Positions 1 through 8,074 of a stretch of 34,588 nt of DNA are shown piece after piece (position 1 is the first letter of the stretch; every line of letters begins with the position of its first letter). The position numbers and the translations under genes are program-made. The stretch is from positions 1 through 34,588 of the forward strand of contig CAZDLO010000032.1 in NCBI GenBank assembly GCA_964506325.1, written 5' to 3'. The notes beneath the pieces are model-generated. The model was not told where the DNA came from. It ran no database searches and saw only the letters and a program-made list of their open reading frames with translations. This stretch comes from CAINVV01 sp964506325. Its GTDB lineage: Bacteria; Bacteroidota; Bacteroidia; Bacteroidales; Prolixibacteraceae.

Positions 1-278
1 CAATGAACTGTTGATCCTTCATTTTCCCTCTCTTCTATTCTAAAGACATAAGCCTTTTCTTCTCCGAAAGGGAGTGCAAATGTAATCCCTTTTTTTATCC
101 TAAACAACCGGTATCCAAAAAATTCTTGAATGAAAAGCAAAGACAGACGCCTATCGTTTTGAGAATCTGCTGCGTTAAAGCAATAAAATAAAATAAAAAA
201 AATAAACAGGGCACACTATTTTAAATGAGTAATACCACAATTGTATTATTTTTACCACATTATTTTAATAAAAGAAGC
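1..278. other. left-edge spacer
   Basis: AT-rich non-coding DNA ahead of the first complete gene. On the minus strand an ATG at position 22 is preceded by a purine-rich GAGAGGG at an RBS-like distance and opens the frame M-K-D-Q-Q-F-I before the window ends. This may be the first codons of a gene that continues to the left, but seven codons are too few to call it. Nothing else is recognisable here. Confidence 0.4.
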
Positions 279-1010
279 ATGTCCGAAAGCATTATTATCA
301 TCCCAACCTACAACGAAAAGGAGAATATTGAACGGATGATCCGCAAGGTATTCAGCCTTCCAAGACGATTCCACATACTTATTGTGGATGATAATTCTCC
401 GGATGGTACTGCAGGTATTGTAAAAAAACTGATGGAAGAGTTTCCGGATCAACTTTTCATGATCGAACGCAATGGTAAACTTGGGTTGGGAACAGCCTAT
501 CTTGCAGGGTTCAAATGGTCACTGGAAAACAAGTACAGGTTCATATTTGAAATGGACGCAGATTTTTCTCACAATCCCGAAGATCTGATCAATCTATTCA
601 AAGCATGTGCTGAAGAGGGGGCAGACCTGGCCATAGGATCCCGGTATATTTCAGGAATCAATGTTATCAACTGGCCTCTGAAAAGGGTACTGATGTCCTA
701 CTTTGCTTCTAAATACGTCAGGATGGTTACTGGCATGAAGATCATGGACACAACTGCAGGTTTTAAATGTTACAGGGATACAGTACTTAATAAACTTGAT
801 CTCGACCGGATCAAAATGAAAGGTTACGGCTTCCAGATAGAGATGAAATTTAAAACCTGGAGACTCGGTTTTAAGATTGTGGAGGTTCCCATCGTTTTTA
901 CAGACCGCAAGGAAGGCGCCTCCAAAATGAGCGGCAGCATCTTCGGAGAAGCATTTAAAGGGGTCATAAAAATGAAAATTGCCAGCTATTTTTCCAGTCC
1001 GGCTAAATAG
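279..1010 (+). CDS. polyprenol monophosphomannose synthase (GT2 family, DPM1-like)
   Basis: Predicted cytoplasmic family 2 glycosyltransferase that moves a mannosyl (or related) residue from a nucleotide sugar to a polyprenyl phosphate, giving the lipid-linked donor used by periplasmic glycosyltransferases. The protein starts with the GT2 nucleotide-binding strand IIIPTYNEKENI, followed by IVDDNSPDGTA and the metal-binding E-MDAD-FSHNP motif around residues 90-100; the C-terminal TDRKEGASKMS stretch is typical of DPM1 proteins. It is 243 residues long and has no C-terminal membrane segments, so it is the single-domain DPM1 type rather than the DPMS/GtrA type. The frame stays open upstream to an ATG at 225, but family alignment puts the start at 279, just before SESIIIIPTYNE. 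It lies ahead of the dihydroorotase gene in the same direction, separated by 251 bp, so they may or may not be cotranscribed. Confidence 0.85.
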   Translation: MSESIIIIPTYNEKENIERMIRKVFSLPRRFHILIVDDNSPDGTAGIVKKLMEEFPDQLFMIERNGKLGLGTAYLAGFKWSLENKYRFIFEMDADFSHNPEDLINLFKACAEEGADLAIGSRYISGINVINWPLKRVLMSYFASKYVRMVTGMKIMDTTAGFKCYRDTVLNKLDLDRIKMKGYGFQIEMKFKTWRLGFKIVEVPIVFTDRKEGASKMSGSIFGEAFKGVIKMKIASYFSSPAK

Positions 1011-1261
1011 TTGAAAAAAAAATTTACCAATAATTCTGTGAAAACAATTCAAAAAAACTCATAAGTATCTGGTTGTCAAAATATTTAAAACCATACCAAT
1101 ATTAAAAGTTTCACAAAGTTCCCAATTTTGTTTTCCGGCATGAAACCTGCAGTAGCAAATTTTCGCATAACAGATTTGTACTCAATTAAAGAACCTATTT
1201 ATCAAATGTATATCTTTCAGGATATTCTCCCTGGGTAATCAGGCAGCTAAATTACTTTCAA

Positions 1262-2635
1262 ATGAAGGACATTATTATCAAGGATGCCAAAGTTGTAAAT
1301 GAAGGAAAAATCTTGCGTGATACGAGTCTGCTGATCCGGAACGGAATCATTGAAAAAATCTTCAGGGAGGCAGTACCTGAATCCGTTTTGGCAAATGCCG
1401 AAGTAATTGACGCTTCCGGGAAATTTCTTTTCCCCGGAGTAATTGATGACCAGGTCCATTTTCGTGAACCCGGTCTTACCCACAAAGGAGATATTTACTC
1501 GGAATCTAAAGCTGCCATTTCCGGAGGTATTACCTCCTTCATGGAAATGCCCAACACTGTGCCACAGGCAACCACGCAGGATCTGCTGGAAAAGAAATAT
1601 CAGCGTGCTTCTGAAGTCTCTCTCGCCAACTACTCATTTTACATTGGTGCAACAAACGACAACCTTGATGAACTGCTTAAAACGGATCCGTCAAAAGTTT
1701 GCGGCATAAAGGTTTTTATGGGATCTTCAACGGGCAATATGCTGGTAGACAATCCAACAACGCTTTCTTCCATTTTTCAGAAATCGAAAATGCTGATAGC
1801 AGTGCATTGTGAAGATGAAAATATTGTACAGGCAAACCTGGCTGCTGCCATTGAAAAATATGGAGAGGAAATCCCCATTGGCGAACATCCTAAAATCAGG
1901 GATGCTAGCGCATGCTTTAACTCTTCCTCCAAAGCAGTTGAACTGGCAAAAAAATTTGGTACCCGCTTACATATCCTGCATGTATCAACTGCGGCTGAAC
2001 TTGCCCTTTTTGAATCCGCCCCTGTAAAAAGTAAAAAAATAACCTCCGAAGTCTGTGTTCATCATCTTTGGTTCTCCGATGCGGACTATGAGAAATATGG
2101 GGCCCGTATCAAATGGAATCCTGCTATCAAAACCGCCCACGACAGGTCCAGCCTGATAAAAGCGGTAAACGAGAACAAAATAGATGTCATAGCAACTGAC
2201 CATGCGCCTCATACTGAAGAAGAAAAAGGAAGGTCCTATCTGAAAATTCCTTCCGGAGGACCTTTGGTTGAACATTCCTTGGTAGCTATGCTTGAAATGA
2301 GCAGGAATGGCAAATTCACGATGGAGAAGGTGGTGGAAAAGATGTGCCATGCCCCTGCTGACCTCTTTGGCATTGAAAAACGTGGATACATCCGAAAAGG
2401 CTATAAAGCTGATATTGTATTGGTTGACGCTGGAAAGTGGAGTATAACCAAAGATAACATACAGGCCAAATGCAATTGGTCGCCATTCGAAGGTGAATCC
2501 TTCTACTATTTTATCAGCCACACTTTTGTAAATGGTAACCTGGTCTACGAAAACCCGGCTCCAGGTGTTAAAGGCACCTTTTATGAACAAAACAAAGGAG
2601 AGAGGCTCTCCTTTTCACGCAACCAGGAAGCATGA
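1262..2635 (+). CDS. pyrC: dihydroorotase, class I-like
   Basis: Amidohydrolase-superfamily enzyme of pyrimidine synthesis that interconverts N-carbamoyl-aspartate and dihydroorotate. At 457 residues it has the long class I/allantoinase-like form. Visible motifs: PGVIDDQVHFREPG (residues about 58-71), MPNT, the carboxylated-lysine segment GIKVFMGSSTGN with K150, H182 in VHCED, H237/H240 in LHILHVST and D313 in ATDHAPHT. The first histidine of the usual H-x-H zinc pair is Gln64 here (Q-V-H), while all other ligand positions are kept; from memory this DDQVH form recurs in Bacteroidota dihydroorotases. The ATG at 1262 fits the family start. No clear terminator follows. Allantoinase or hydantoinase is the alternative, but the REPGLTHKGD segment favours dihydroorotase. 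Confidence 0.9.
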   Translation: MKDIIIKDAKVVNEGKILRDTSLLIRNGIIEKIFREAVPESVLANAEVIDASGKFLFPGVIDDQVHFREPGLTHKGDIYSESKAAISGGITSFMEMPNTVPQATTQDLLEKKYQRASEVSLANYSFYIGATNDNLDELLKTDPSKVCGIKVFMGSSTGNMLVDNPTTLSSIFQKSKMLIAVHCEDENIVQANLAAAIEKYGEEIPIGEHPKIRDASACFNSSSKAVELAKKFGTRLHILHVSTAAELALFESAPVKSKKITSEVCVHHLWFSDADYEKYGARIKWNPAIKTAHDRSSLIKAVNENKIDVIATDHAPHTEEEKGRSYLKIPSGGPLVEHSLVAMLEMSRNGKFTMEKVVEKMCHAPADLFGIEKRGYIRKGYKADIVLVDAGKWSITKDNIQAKCNWSPFEGESFYYFISHTFVNGNLVYENPAPGVKGTFYEQNKGERLSFSRNQEA

Positions 2636-2803
2636 TCCACTCAGAACCGTTAACCGGGAAGAACCTTAAAGCCGTTAATTAGAATGAGTAAAACAACTGG
2701 CCTGTACATTCCGGGCCGGATCTTTGAATCAGACAAAAAGCAAAATCAAGGCGGCAATTGCCGTAAAGACCTTCATGGGTCCAAATATAAGGAGTAATAA
2801 TCC

Positions 2804-4060
2804 CTATCGCAACAAAAATCTGGCCGCTGTCCTGGTTCTCTGCTCAACAAATACCTTTTTGTCTGCTGTCATTTTTTGTATAATAGCATCGTTGTAGTAC
2901 CTGACAGTCAACAATTCCAGGTCTTCGTTGTAATGAACAACGAATTTCTTTTTCAATTCTTCAATCAACAGATCAAATCCCCTCTCCGGACTGTCAATTG
3001 CTACAGAAAAATTCATGGCAGACTGCTGCACCATGTTCATTTTGATCCGGTGGAGTGCAAAAAGCTTATAAATCTCACTGATGCTCTCTTCTGCAATAAA
3101 GGAGAAATCCTTCGGGGATATGGTTATAAGTATCTGATCTTCTTTGTTGATGAAAACCGGGATGTATTCCATGGGGTGATCAATCTGGCATATGGTTGAT
3201 CCTTCCTTTTCCGGTTCGATGAAGGAACGCACATACAACGGTATCAGTTTTTCAACCAATGGTTTCATTGTTTTGGGGTGAATAACCTTGGCCCCGTAAT
3301 AGGTCATTTCAACCGCTTCGCGGTAGGAAAGCTTGTCCAGTTTGACTGTTGACTCATACCTGTGAGGGTCGGCGTTCATAATCCCAGGAACATCTTTCCA
3401 TATCGTAACACTTTCAGCATCCATAACATTGGCGATGATGGCAGCGGAATAATCCGAACCTTCCCTGCCAAGGGTTGTCGTAAGATTAAATGTCGTCGCA
3501 CCAATGAATCCCTGCGTCAGACAAACAGAGTTTTCCTGGAACTGAAATGCCTGGGGCAAAAGCTTCCTGGTAAGCTCCCAGTCGATAACCCCTTCCCTCC
3601 ACGTATCGTTGGTGCGGATGTAATGCCCTGCATCGATCCATTTGGTCACCCTGCCAAGGTAGTTAAGATAGGCTGACAGTATTTCTGTAGAAACCATCTC
3701 CCCAATGGAGACAATCTGGTCGTATTCAAAATCATAGTTTAAGGATGGTGGAATACATACTCTTTTGGTAAGTGCCTCAAACTCCTGGTTCAATGAAAGT
3801 TCCAAACGCTCATTACCGTTGTCAAAAAGGCCTGCCACAATTGTATCATGATATTCCTTCAGTGACTTAATCCTTGCCAGTGACTCCTCCACCTTTCCAT
3901 CAAAAAAATTGCGTGTTACCTCAACAAGGGCATCGGTTGTTTTACCCATAGCTGAAACAACAACAATAAGGTGATCAGGTTCTGAACATATTATTGAGGC
4001 AGTATTCTTAACACCTGCCGCATCTTTTACTGAAGCACCCCCAAACTTAAATACCTTCAT
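2804..4060 (-). CDS. aspartate kinase
   Basis: Phosphorylates L-aspartate, the first committed step to lysine, threonine, methionine and diaminopimelate. The protein begins with the canonical KFGGASVKDAAGVK nucleotide/aspartate-binding motif and carries LGREGSDYSAAIIA near the middle and KDVPGIMNADP before the regulatory part. The last ~120 residues form an ACT region (starting near INKEDQILITISPKD), so feedback inhibition by an end-product amino acid is likely, although which one cannot be read. At 418 residues it is a monofunctional enzyme with no homoserine dehydrogenase domain. It stands alone and is transcribed divergently from mfd across a 446-bp gap. Confidence 0.92.
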   Translation of the reverse strand: MKVFKFGGASVKDAAGVKNTASIICSEPDHLIVVVSAMGKTTDALVEVTRNFFDGKVEESLARIKSLKEYHDTIVAGLFDNGNERLELSLNQEFEALTKRVCIPPSLNYDFEYDQIVSIGEMVSTEILSAYLNYLGRVTKWIDAGHYIRTNDTWREGVIDWELTRKLLPQAFQFQENSVCLTQGFIGATTFNLTTTLGREGSDYSAAIIANVMDAESVTIWKDVPGIMNADPHRYESTVKLDKLSYREAVEMTYYGAKVIHPKTMKPLVEKLIPLYVRSFIEPEKEGSTICQIDHPMEYIPVFINKEDQILITISPKDFSFIAEESISEIYKLFALHRIKMNMVQQSAMNFSVAIDSPERGFDLLIEELKKKFVVHYNEDLELLTVRYYNDAIIQKMTADKKVFVEQRTRTAARFLLR

Positions 4061-4506
4061 TTGTTAAGTATAACTTTGATAAACAATTCCAATCTTTGCA
4101 CCAGTGAGATTTGACCATATCCCTGGTTTATTCCCCAAAGCAGACACTTTACTCAAGGCTGCGGAGCAGATTCCATACAATTTCTTCAATGCATGTATCC
4201 TTGTATAATGTACATTAATCGATAATTCATCTTACTTATAACCAACACAATGTCATTAGAAATTAACTGGTTTGACATGGTGTGGGCACGCTGAATTTAT
4301 CTCTCCCAAAATAGCAAAAAACGATGACATTGCATTTCACCCTAGGCGCAATCTACAAAACTTAGTAACTTCGCAAGATCAAAGGAACCCGGCCATGCAA
4401 GAATTACAGCATGGAAAATTAGAATTCTTTGCAACGATAATATCTGCCGGAGTTCAGATGAAACTGAATAATCTTTTGCCATTTATTTACCAACCGGAGA
4501 AACCAA
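4061..4506. other. 446-bp spacer between divergent aspartate kinase and mfd
   Basis: No convincing gene. A forward frame that opens at 4272 runs into mfd in another frame and has no family-like features. A Bacteroidota-type -7 match on the plus strand (TAACTTTG, 4071-4078) lacks a -33 partner; a weaker one (TAACTTCG, 4366-4373) lies closer to mfd. I see no strong hairpin or repeat. Confidence 0.4.
4496..4500 (+). promoter_or_regulatory. Shine-Dalgarno site supporting a TTG start for mfd
   Basis: GGAGA at 4496-4500 lies six bases before TTG at 4507. The mfd frame has a stop (TGA) at 4465-4467 and no ATG or GTG between that stop and 4507, while the protein from 4507 (M-ELAEFLHLYRSHP) resembles other Bacteroidota Mfd N-termini. 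Most genes in this window lack such a site, which makes it more informative. Confidence 0.6.
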
Positions 4507-7500
4507 TTGGAATTAGCGGAATTTCTGCATTTATATCGTTCCCATCCCTCACTGGCAGGATTGAAGGAGTTACTCGTGACTTCCGGAGGAAAAAATATAG
4601 CTGTTTCAGGACTGTCCGGATCTTCCGCGACGGTAATATTTTCGGTTTTAAGGGAAATGATGCCCTTCCAGGCACTTTTCATCCTCAACGACCGCGAGGA
4701 GGCTGCCTTTTTTTATGACGACCTGAACGTACTTGGAAGGGGGGATGACCTGTTATTTTTCCCATCCTCCTTCAAACGGAACATATGGCACGAAAACATC
4801 GACAATGAAAATATCATTCTCAGAACTGATGTTCTGAACAAAATCTCGGCCAAGGAAAAGAAATACATGATCATAACCTATCCTGAAGCGATTATGGAAA
4901 TGGTTGTGTCTGAAAGCGGACTTCAAAAACATACACTTCATGTAAAAACCGGAGAAAAACTCTCTATCAACTTTGTCAACGAACTTCTGTATGAATATGG
5001 TTTCGAGAGAGTTGAATTTGTTTTTGAACCGGGCCAATATTCTATAAGGGGTTCAATTGTTGATATTTTTTCCTATTCAAACGAAGATCCTTACCGCATT
5101 GATTTTTTTGGGGATGAAGTTGAAACCATAAGGTCTTTTGACATTGAAGATCAGATTTCAAAAGTGCCCTACACCAGGATTTCCATTATCCCGAATATAC
5201 AGGATGGCCTCTCTGAAGAAAAAAGGGTACCTTTTTTTGAATTTCTCGACAAAGAATCCTTTCTTGTCTCACGTGATTTTAATCACCTGGCCAACTACAT
5301 CGGAGAATTAAACCTGATACCCTATAAAGCAGCTGAAAGTGAAGGGGATAACACCAATGAAAATTTTCTTTCTGCTGAAACATTCAAAAAAAATTTAAGG
5401 CTATTTCCCCTGGTTGAATTAAAATCCAACAAAAAAGGGGACGACAGAAAATCAGAATTCCATACTTCTCCCCAACCTGTCTTCAACAAGAATTTTGATT
5501 TATTGGGAGCCAATCTCAAAGAAAACAGGCACAAGGGATATCATAATATTATCTTATCCTCCAGTTCAAGGCAAATTGACAGGCTACATTCCATTTTTGA
5601 TGACAAGGGCGACCCTCAGAAGCTGGACTCATTGCCTTTCGCCTTACAGGATGGTTTCATTGACCATGATCTTAAAGTTTGTTGTTACAACGATCACCAG
5701 ATTTTTGAAAGATACCACAGGTATAAGCTTCGCACAAAAAAGCCTTCCCGCCAGGCAATTACGCTGAAGGAACTCAGCAAACTACAGGTTGGCGACTATG
5801 TGGTGCACACCGACCACGGGATAGGAAAATTTGCAGGACTTGTCAGAACAGAGGTGAACGGCAACATCCAGGAAGCCGTCAGGCTCTCCTACAGGGATAA
5901 CGACTCACTGCTAGTCAGTATTCATTCACTGCACAGGATTTCGAAATATAAAGGCAAGGAGGGACAGGAGCCCTCCATACATAAATTGGGTACTTCTGCC
6001 TGGCAGAACATGAAAATCAAGACCAAAAACAAGGTCAAAGATATTGCCCGGGAGCTGATTGCCTTGTATGCCGCCAGGAAAATGGAAAAAGGTTATGCCT
6101 TTATGGCTGACACTTATCTTCAGCAGGAACTGGAGGCAAGTTTTATTTATGAAGATACCCCGGATCAGGTCAAGGCTACCCTTTCAGTCAAAGAGGATAT
6201 GGAAAGGCTTATGCCAATGGACAGGCTGATTTGTGGTGATGTAGGATTTGGAAAAACTGAAATAGCAGTGAGGGCCGCCTTCAAGGCAGTGACCGACAGC
6301 AAACAGGTTGCAGTACTGGTACCAACCACTATTCTAGCCTTACAGCATTACAAGACTTTCAGGGAACGGCTGCGCGATTTTCCGTGCAATGTTGAGTACA
6401 TCAGCAGGTTGCGTCATTCAGGGGATGTCAAAAAAGTTCTGGAAAATCTGGCTTCAGGCAAAGTCGACGTACTTATCGGGACTCACAAACTGATTGGTAA
6501 GGAGGTTAAATTTAAAGACCTTGGACTATTAATCGTTGATGAAGAACAAAGGTTTGGTGTCAGCGTTAAGGAAAAGCTTAAGCAAATGAAGGTAAATGTG
6601 GATACTTTGACACTAACCGCTACCCCCATTCCGAGAACCCTCCAGTTTTCGCTCATGGGTGCCCGGGACTTGTCAATCATTAGCACTCCACCTCCTAACA
6701 GATATCCAATTGCTACGGAAGTCCATTCTTTCGATGAGGAGGTCATTCGGGAAGCGATAACCTATGAAGTGTCGAGGGGAGGCCAGGTATTCTTCATCAA
6801 CAACCGGATCAACAATATCTATGAACTTGAAAAACTAATTCACAGGCTCTGCCCGGGAGTGAGAACTATCGTTGGTCACGGTCAGATGGAGGGGGACAAA
6901 CTGGAAAAGGTGATGTTCGATTTTATCAACGGTGATTTTGACGTGCTGATTGCCACTACCATCATCGAATCAGGCCTCGACATTCCCAATACCAATACTA
7001 TATTCATCAACAATGCACACAATTTCGGATTGAGTGAGCTTCACCAGTTAAGAGGCAGAGTGGGCCGATCCAATAAAAAAGCCTATTGCTACTTGTTGAC
7101 TCCCCCTTTGGAAGCCTTGACTCCTGAAGCCAGGAGAAGATTGCAGGCAATTGAGGAATTTTCGGATATCGGCAGTGGTTTCAGCCTTGCCATGCAGGAT
7201 CTCGACATCCGGGGAGCTGGAAATTTGCTTGGAGGAGAGCAGAGCGGATTTATAGCAGACATTGGTTTTGAAGCTTATCAGAGGATTTTGAATGAAGCCA
7301 TGGAAGAGTTGAGAAACGATGAATTTCAGGGAGTTTTTGATGAAGAAGAGATCAAAAACCAGAAAACCGGATTCCTTCCCAACTCTTTCATCAGGGACTG
7401 TACCATAGATACTGACATGGAACTTTTATTTCCTGACGATTATGTCTCCAGCATATCGGAGCGCGTCCTTCTGTACAGGGAACTCGATGACCTGAAAAGT

Positions 7501-7866
7501 GAAGAGGCACTTAAACTCTTCGAGGATTCGCTGGCAGACAGGTTTGGTCTAATTCCAAAACCGGCGCGAGAATTGCTTAACGTGGTAAGACTACGTTGGA
7601 AATCCATCTCATTGAATATGGAGAAATTAATCATCAAGGACAAGAAAATGATCTGTTATATGCCATCAGATCAAACTTCAAGATACTACTATTCAAAGGA
7701 GTTCTCCGGACTGATGAAATGGATTCTGAACAATCCTGCCAAGTGTAAAGTTAGGGAAAACAAAGGTAAACTATCACTGATCATAGAATCTGTTGCTTCA
7801 ATTCATGAAGCACTGGGCACACTGGACAAGATCACAATTTTCCTGGTCCAGTACAGAAATGAATAA
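4507..7866 (+). CDS. mfd: transcription-repair coupling factor
   Basis: Superfamily 2 DNA translocase that displaces stalled RNA polymerase at lesions and recruits UvrA. Order of parts in the 1119-residue protein: UvrB-like N-terminal region (with FEPGQYSIRGSIVDIFSY near residue 180), the RNA-polymerase-interacting domain (VGDYVVHTDHGIGKFAGL near 430), helicase domain 1 with Walker A GDVGFGKTE at 577-585 and DEEQ at 678-681, TATPIPRTL, helicase domain 2 with ATTIIESGLDIPN and the LHQLRGRVGRS motif VI, and a C-terminal TRCF domain. The length is normal for the family. The start is a TTG, supported by a good upstream RBS. No downstream terminator is evident before the NagB-like gene. Confidence 0.96.
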   Translation: MELAEFLHLYRSHPSLAGLKELLVTSGGKNIAVSGLSGSSATVIFSVLREMMPFQALFILNDREEAAFFYDDLNVLGRGDDLLFFPSSFKRNIWHENIDNENIILRTDVLNKISAKEKKYMIITYPEAIMEMVVSESGLQKHTLHVKTGEKLSINFVNELLYEYGFERVEFVFEPGQYSIRGSIVDIFSYSNEDPYRIDFFGDEVETIRSFDIEDQISKVPYTRISIIPNIQDGLSEEKRVPFFEFLDKESFLVSRDFNHLANYIGELNLIPYKAAESEGDNTNENFLSAETFKKNLRLFPLVELKSNKKGDDRKSEFHTSPQPVFNKNFDLLGANLKENRHKGYHNIILSSSSRQIDRLHSIFDDKGDPQKLDSLPFALQDGFIDHDLKVCCYNDHQIFERYHRYKLRTKKPSRQAITLKELSKLQVGDYVVHTDHGIGKFAGLVRTEVNGNIQEAVRLSYRDNDSLLVSIHSLHRISKYKGKEGQEPSIHKLGTSAWQNMKIKTKNKVKDIARELIALYAARKMEKGYAFMADTYLQQELEASFIYEDTPDQVKATLSVKEDMERLMPMDRLICGDVGFGKTEIAVRAAFKAVTDSKQVAVLVPTTILALQHYKTFRERLRDFPCNVEYISRLRHSGDVKKVLENLASGKVDVLIGTHKLIGKEVKFKDLGLLIVDEEQRFGVSVKEKLKQMKVNVDTLTLTATPIPRTLQFSLMGARDLSIISTPPPNRYPIATEVHSFDEEVIREAITYEVSRGGQVFFINNRINNIYELEKLIHRLCPGVRTIVGHGQMEGDKLEKVMFDFINGDFDVLIATTIIESGLDIPNTNTIFINNAHNFGLSELHQLRGRVGRSNKKAYCYLLTPPLEALTPEARRRLQAIEEFSDIGSGFSLAMQDLDIRGAGNLLGGEQSGFIADIGFEAYQRILNEAMEELRNDEFQGVFDEEEIKNQKTGFLPNSFIRDCTIDTDMELLFPDDYVSSISERVLLYRELDDLKSEEALKLFEDSLADRFGLIPKPARELLNVVRLRWKSISLNMEKLIIKDKKMICYMPSDQTSRYYYSKEFSGLMKWILNNPAKCKVRENKGKLSLIIESVASIHEALGTLDKITIFLVQYRNE

Positions 7867-7990
7867 CCGGGATTACTGATTCGACCAAAAAATCCTGCAC
7901 GGAATGCAAAGTTACTAATCACTGCAGGCTGGTTACTGGTTGTGTCGGGATATTATCCTGAAATATTACCTCATCCGTTACTTTTTTTTT

Positions 7991-7998
7991 TAATTTTG
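7991..7998 (+). promoter_or_regulatory. candidate -7 element for the NagB-like gene
   Basis: TAATTTTG matches the Bacteroidota -7 consensus TAnnTTTG, 76 bp before the GTG start. A -33 TTG at the right distance is not present; a T-run occupies that place. The leader that follows contains the palindrome ATGAGCTCAT (8015-8024) and a 7-bp hairpin (8029-8046). Confidence 0.3.
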
Positions 7999-8028
7999 GC
8001 GTATAATTTACATCATGAGCTCATCATG

Positions 8029-8046
8029 AAACCGGTCTTCCGGTTT
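8029..8046 (+). other. small hairpin in the leader of the NagB-like gene
   Basis: AAACCGG and CCGGTTT form a perfect 7-bp stem closed by a TCTT tetraloop, 28 bp upstream of the GTG start. It could be an operator, an mRNA-stabilising stem or a weak terminator for mfd read-through. It has no long T-run behind it, so I do not call it a terminator. Confidence 0.35.
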
Positions 8047-8074
8047 ATTAAACTACTTATTAACAGCTAGTAAA

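Noticed and set aside
225..278. An 18-codon N-terminal extension of the mannosyltransferase from the ATG at 225.
   Set aside because: The GT2 fold starts directly after the ATG at 279 and the extension is not seen in the family.
1985..2590. A 201-codon minus-strand frame across the dihydroorotase gene.
   Set aside because: It lies wholly within a well-supported gene on the other strand and has no domain-like motifs.
4272..4718. A 148-codon forward frame ahead of and overlapping mfd.
   Set aside because: Composition is not protein-like, it overlaps the mfd N-terminus in another frame, and no family motif is visible.
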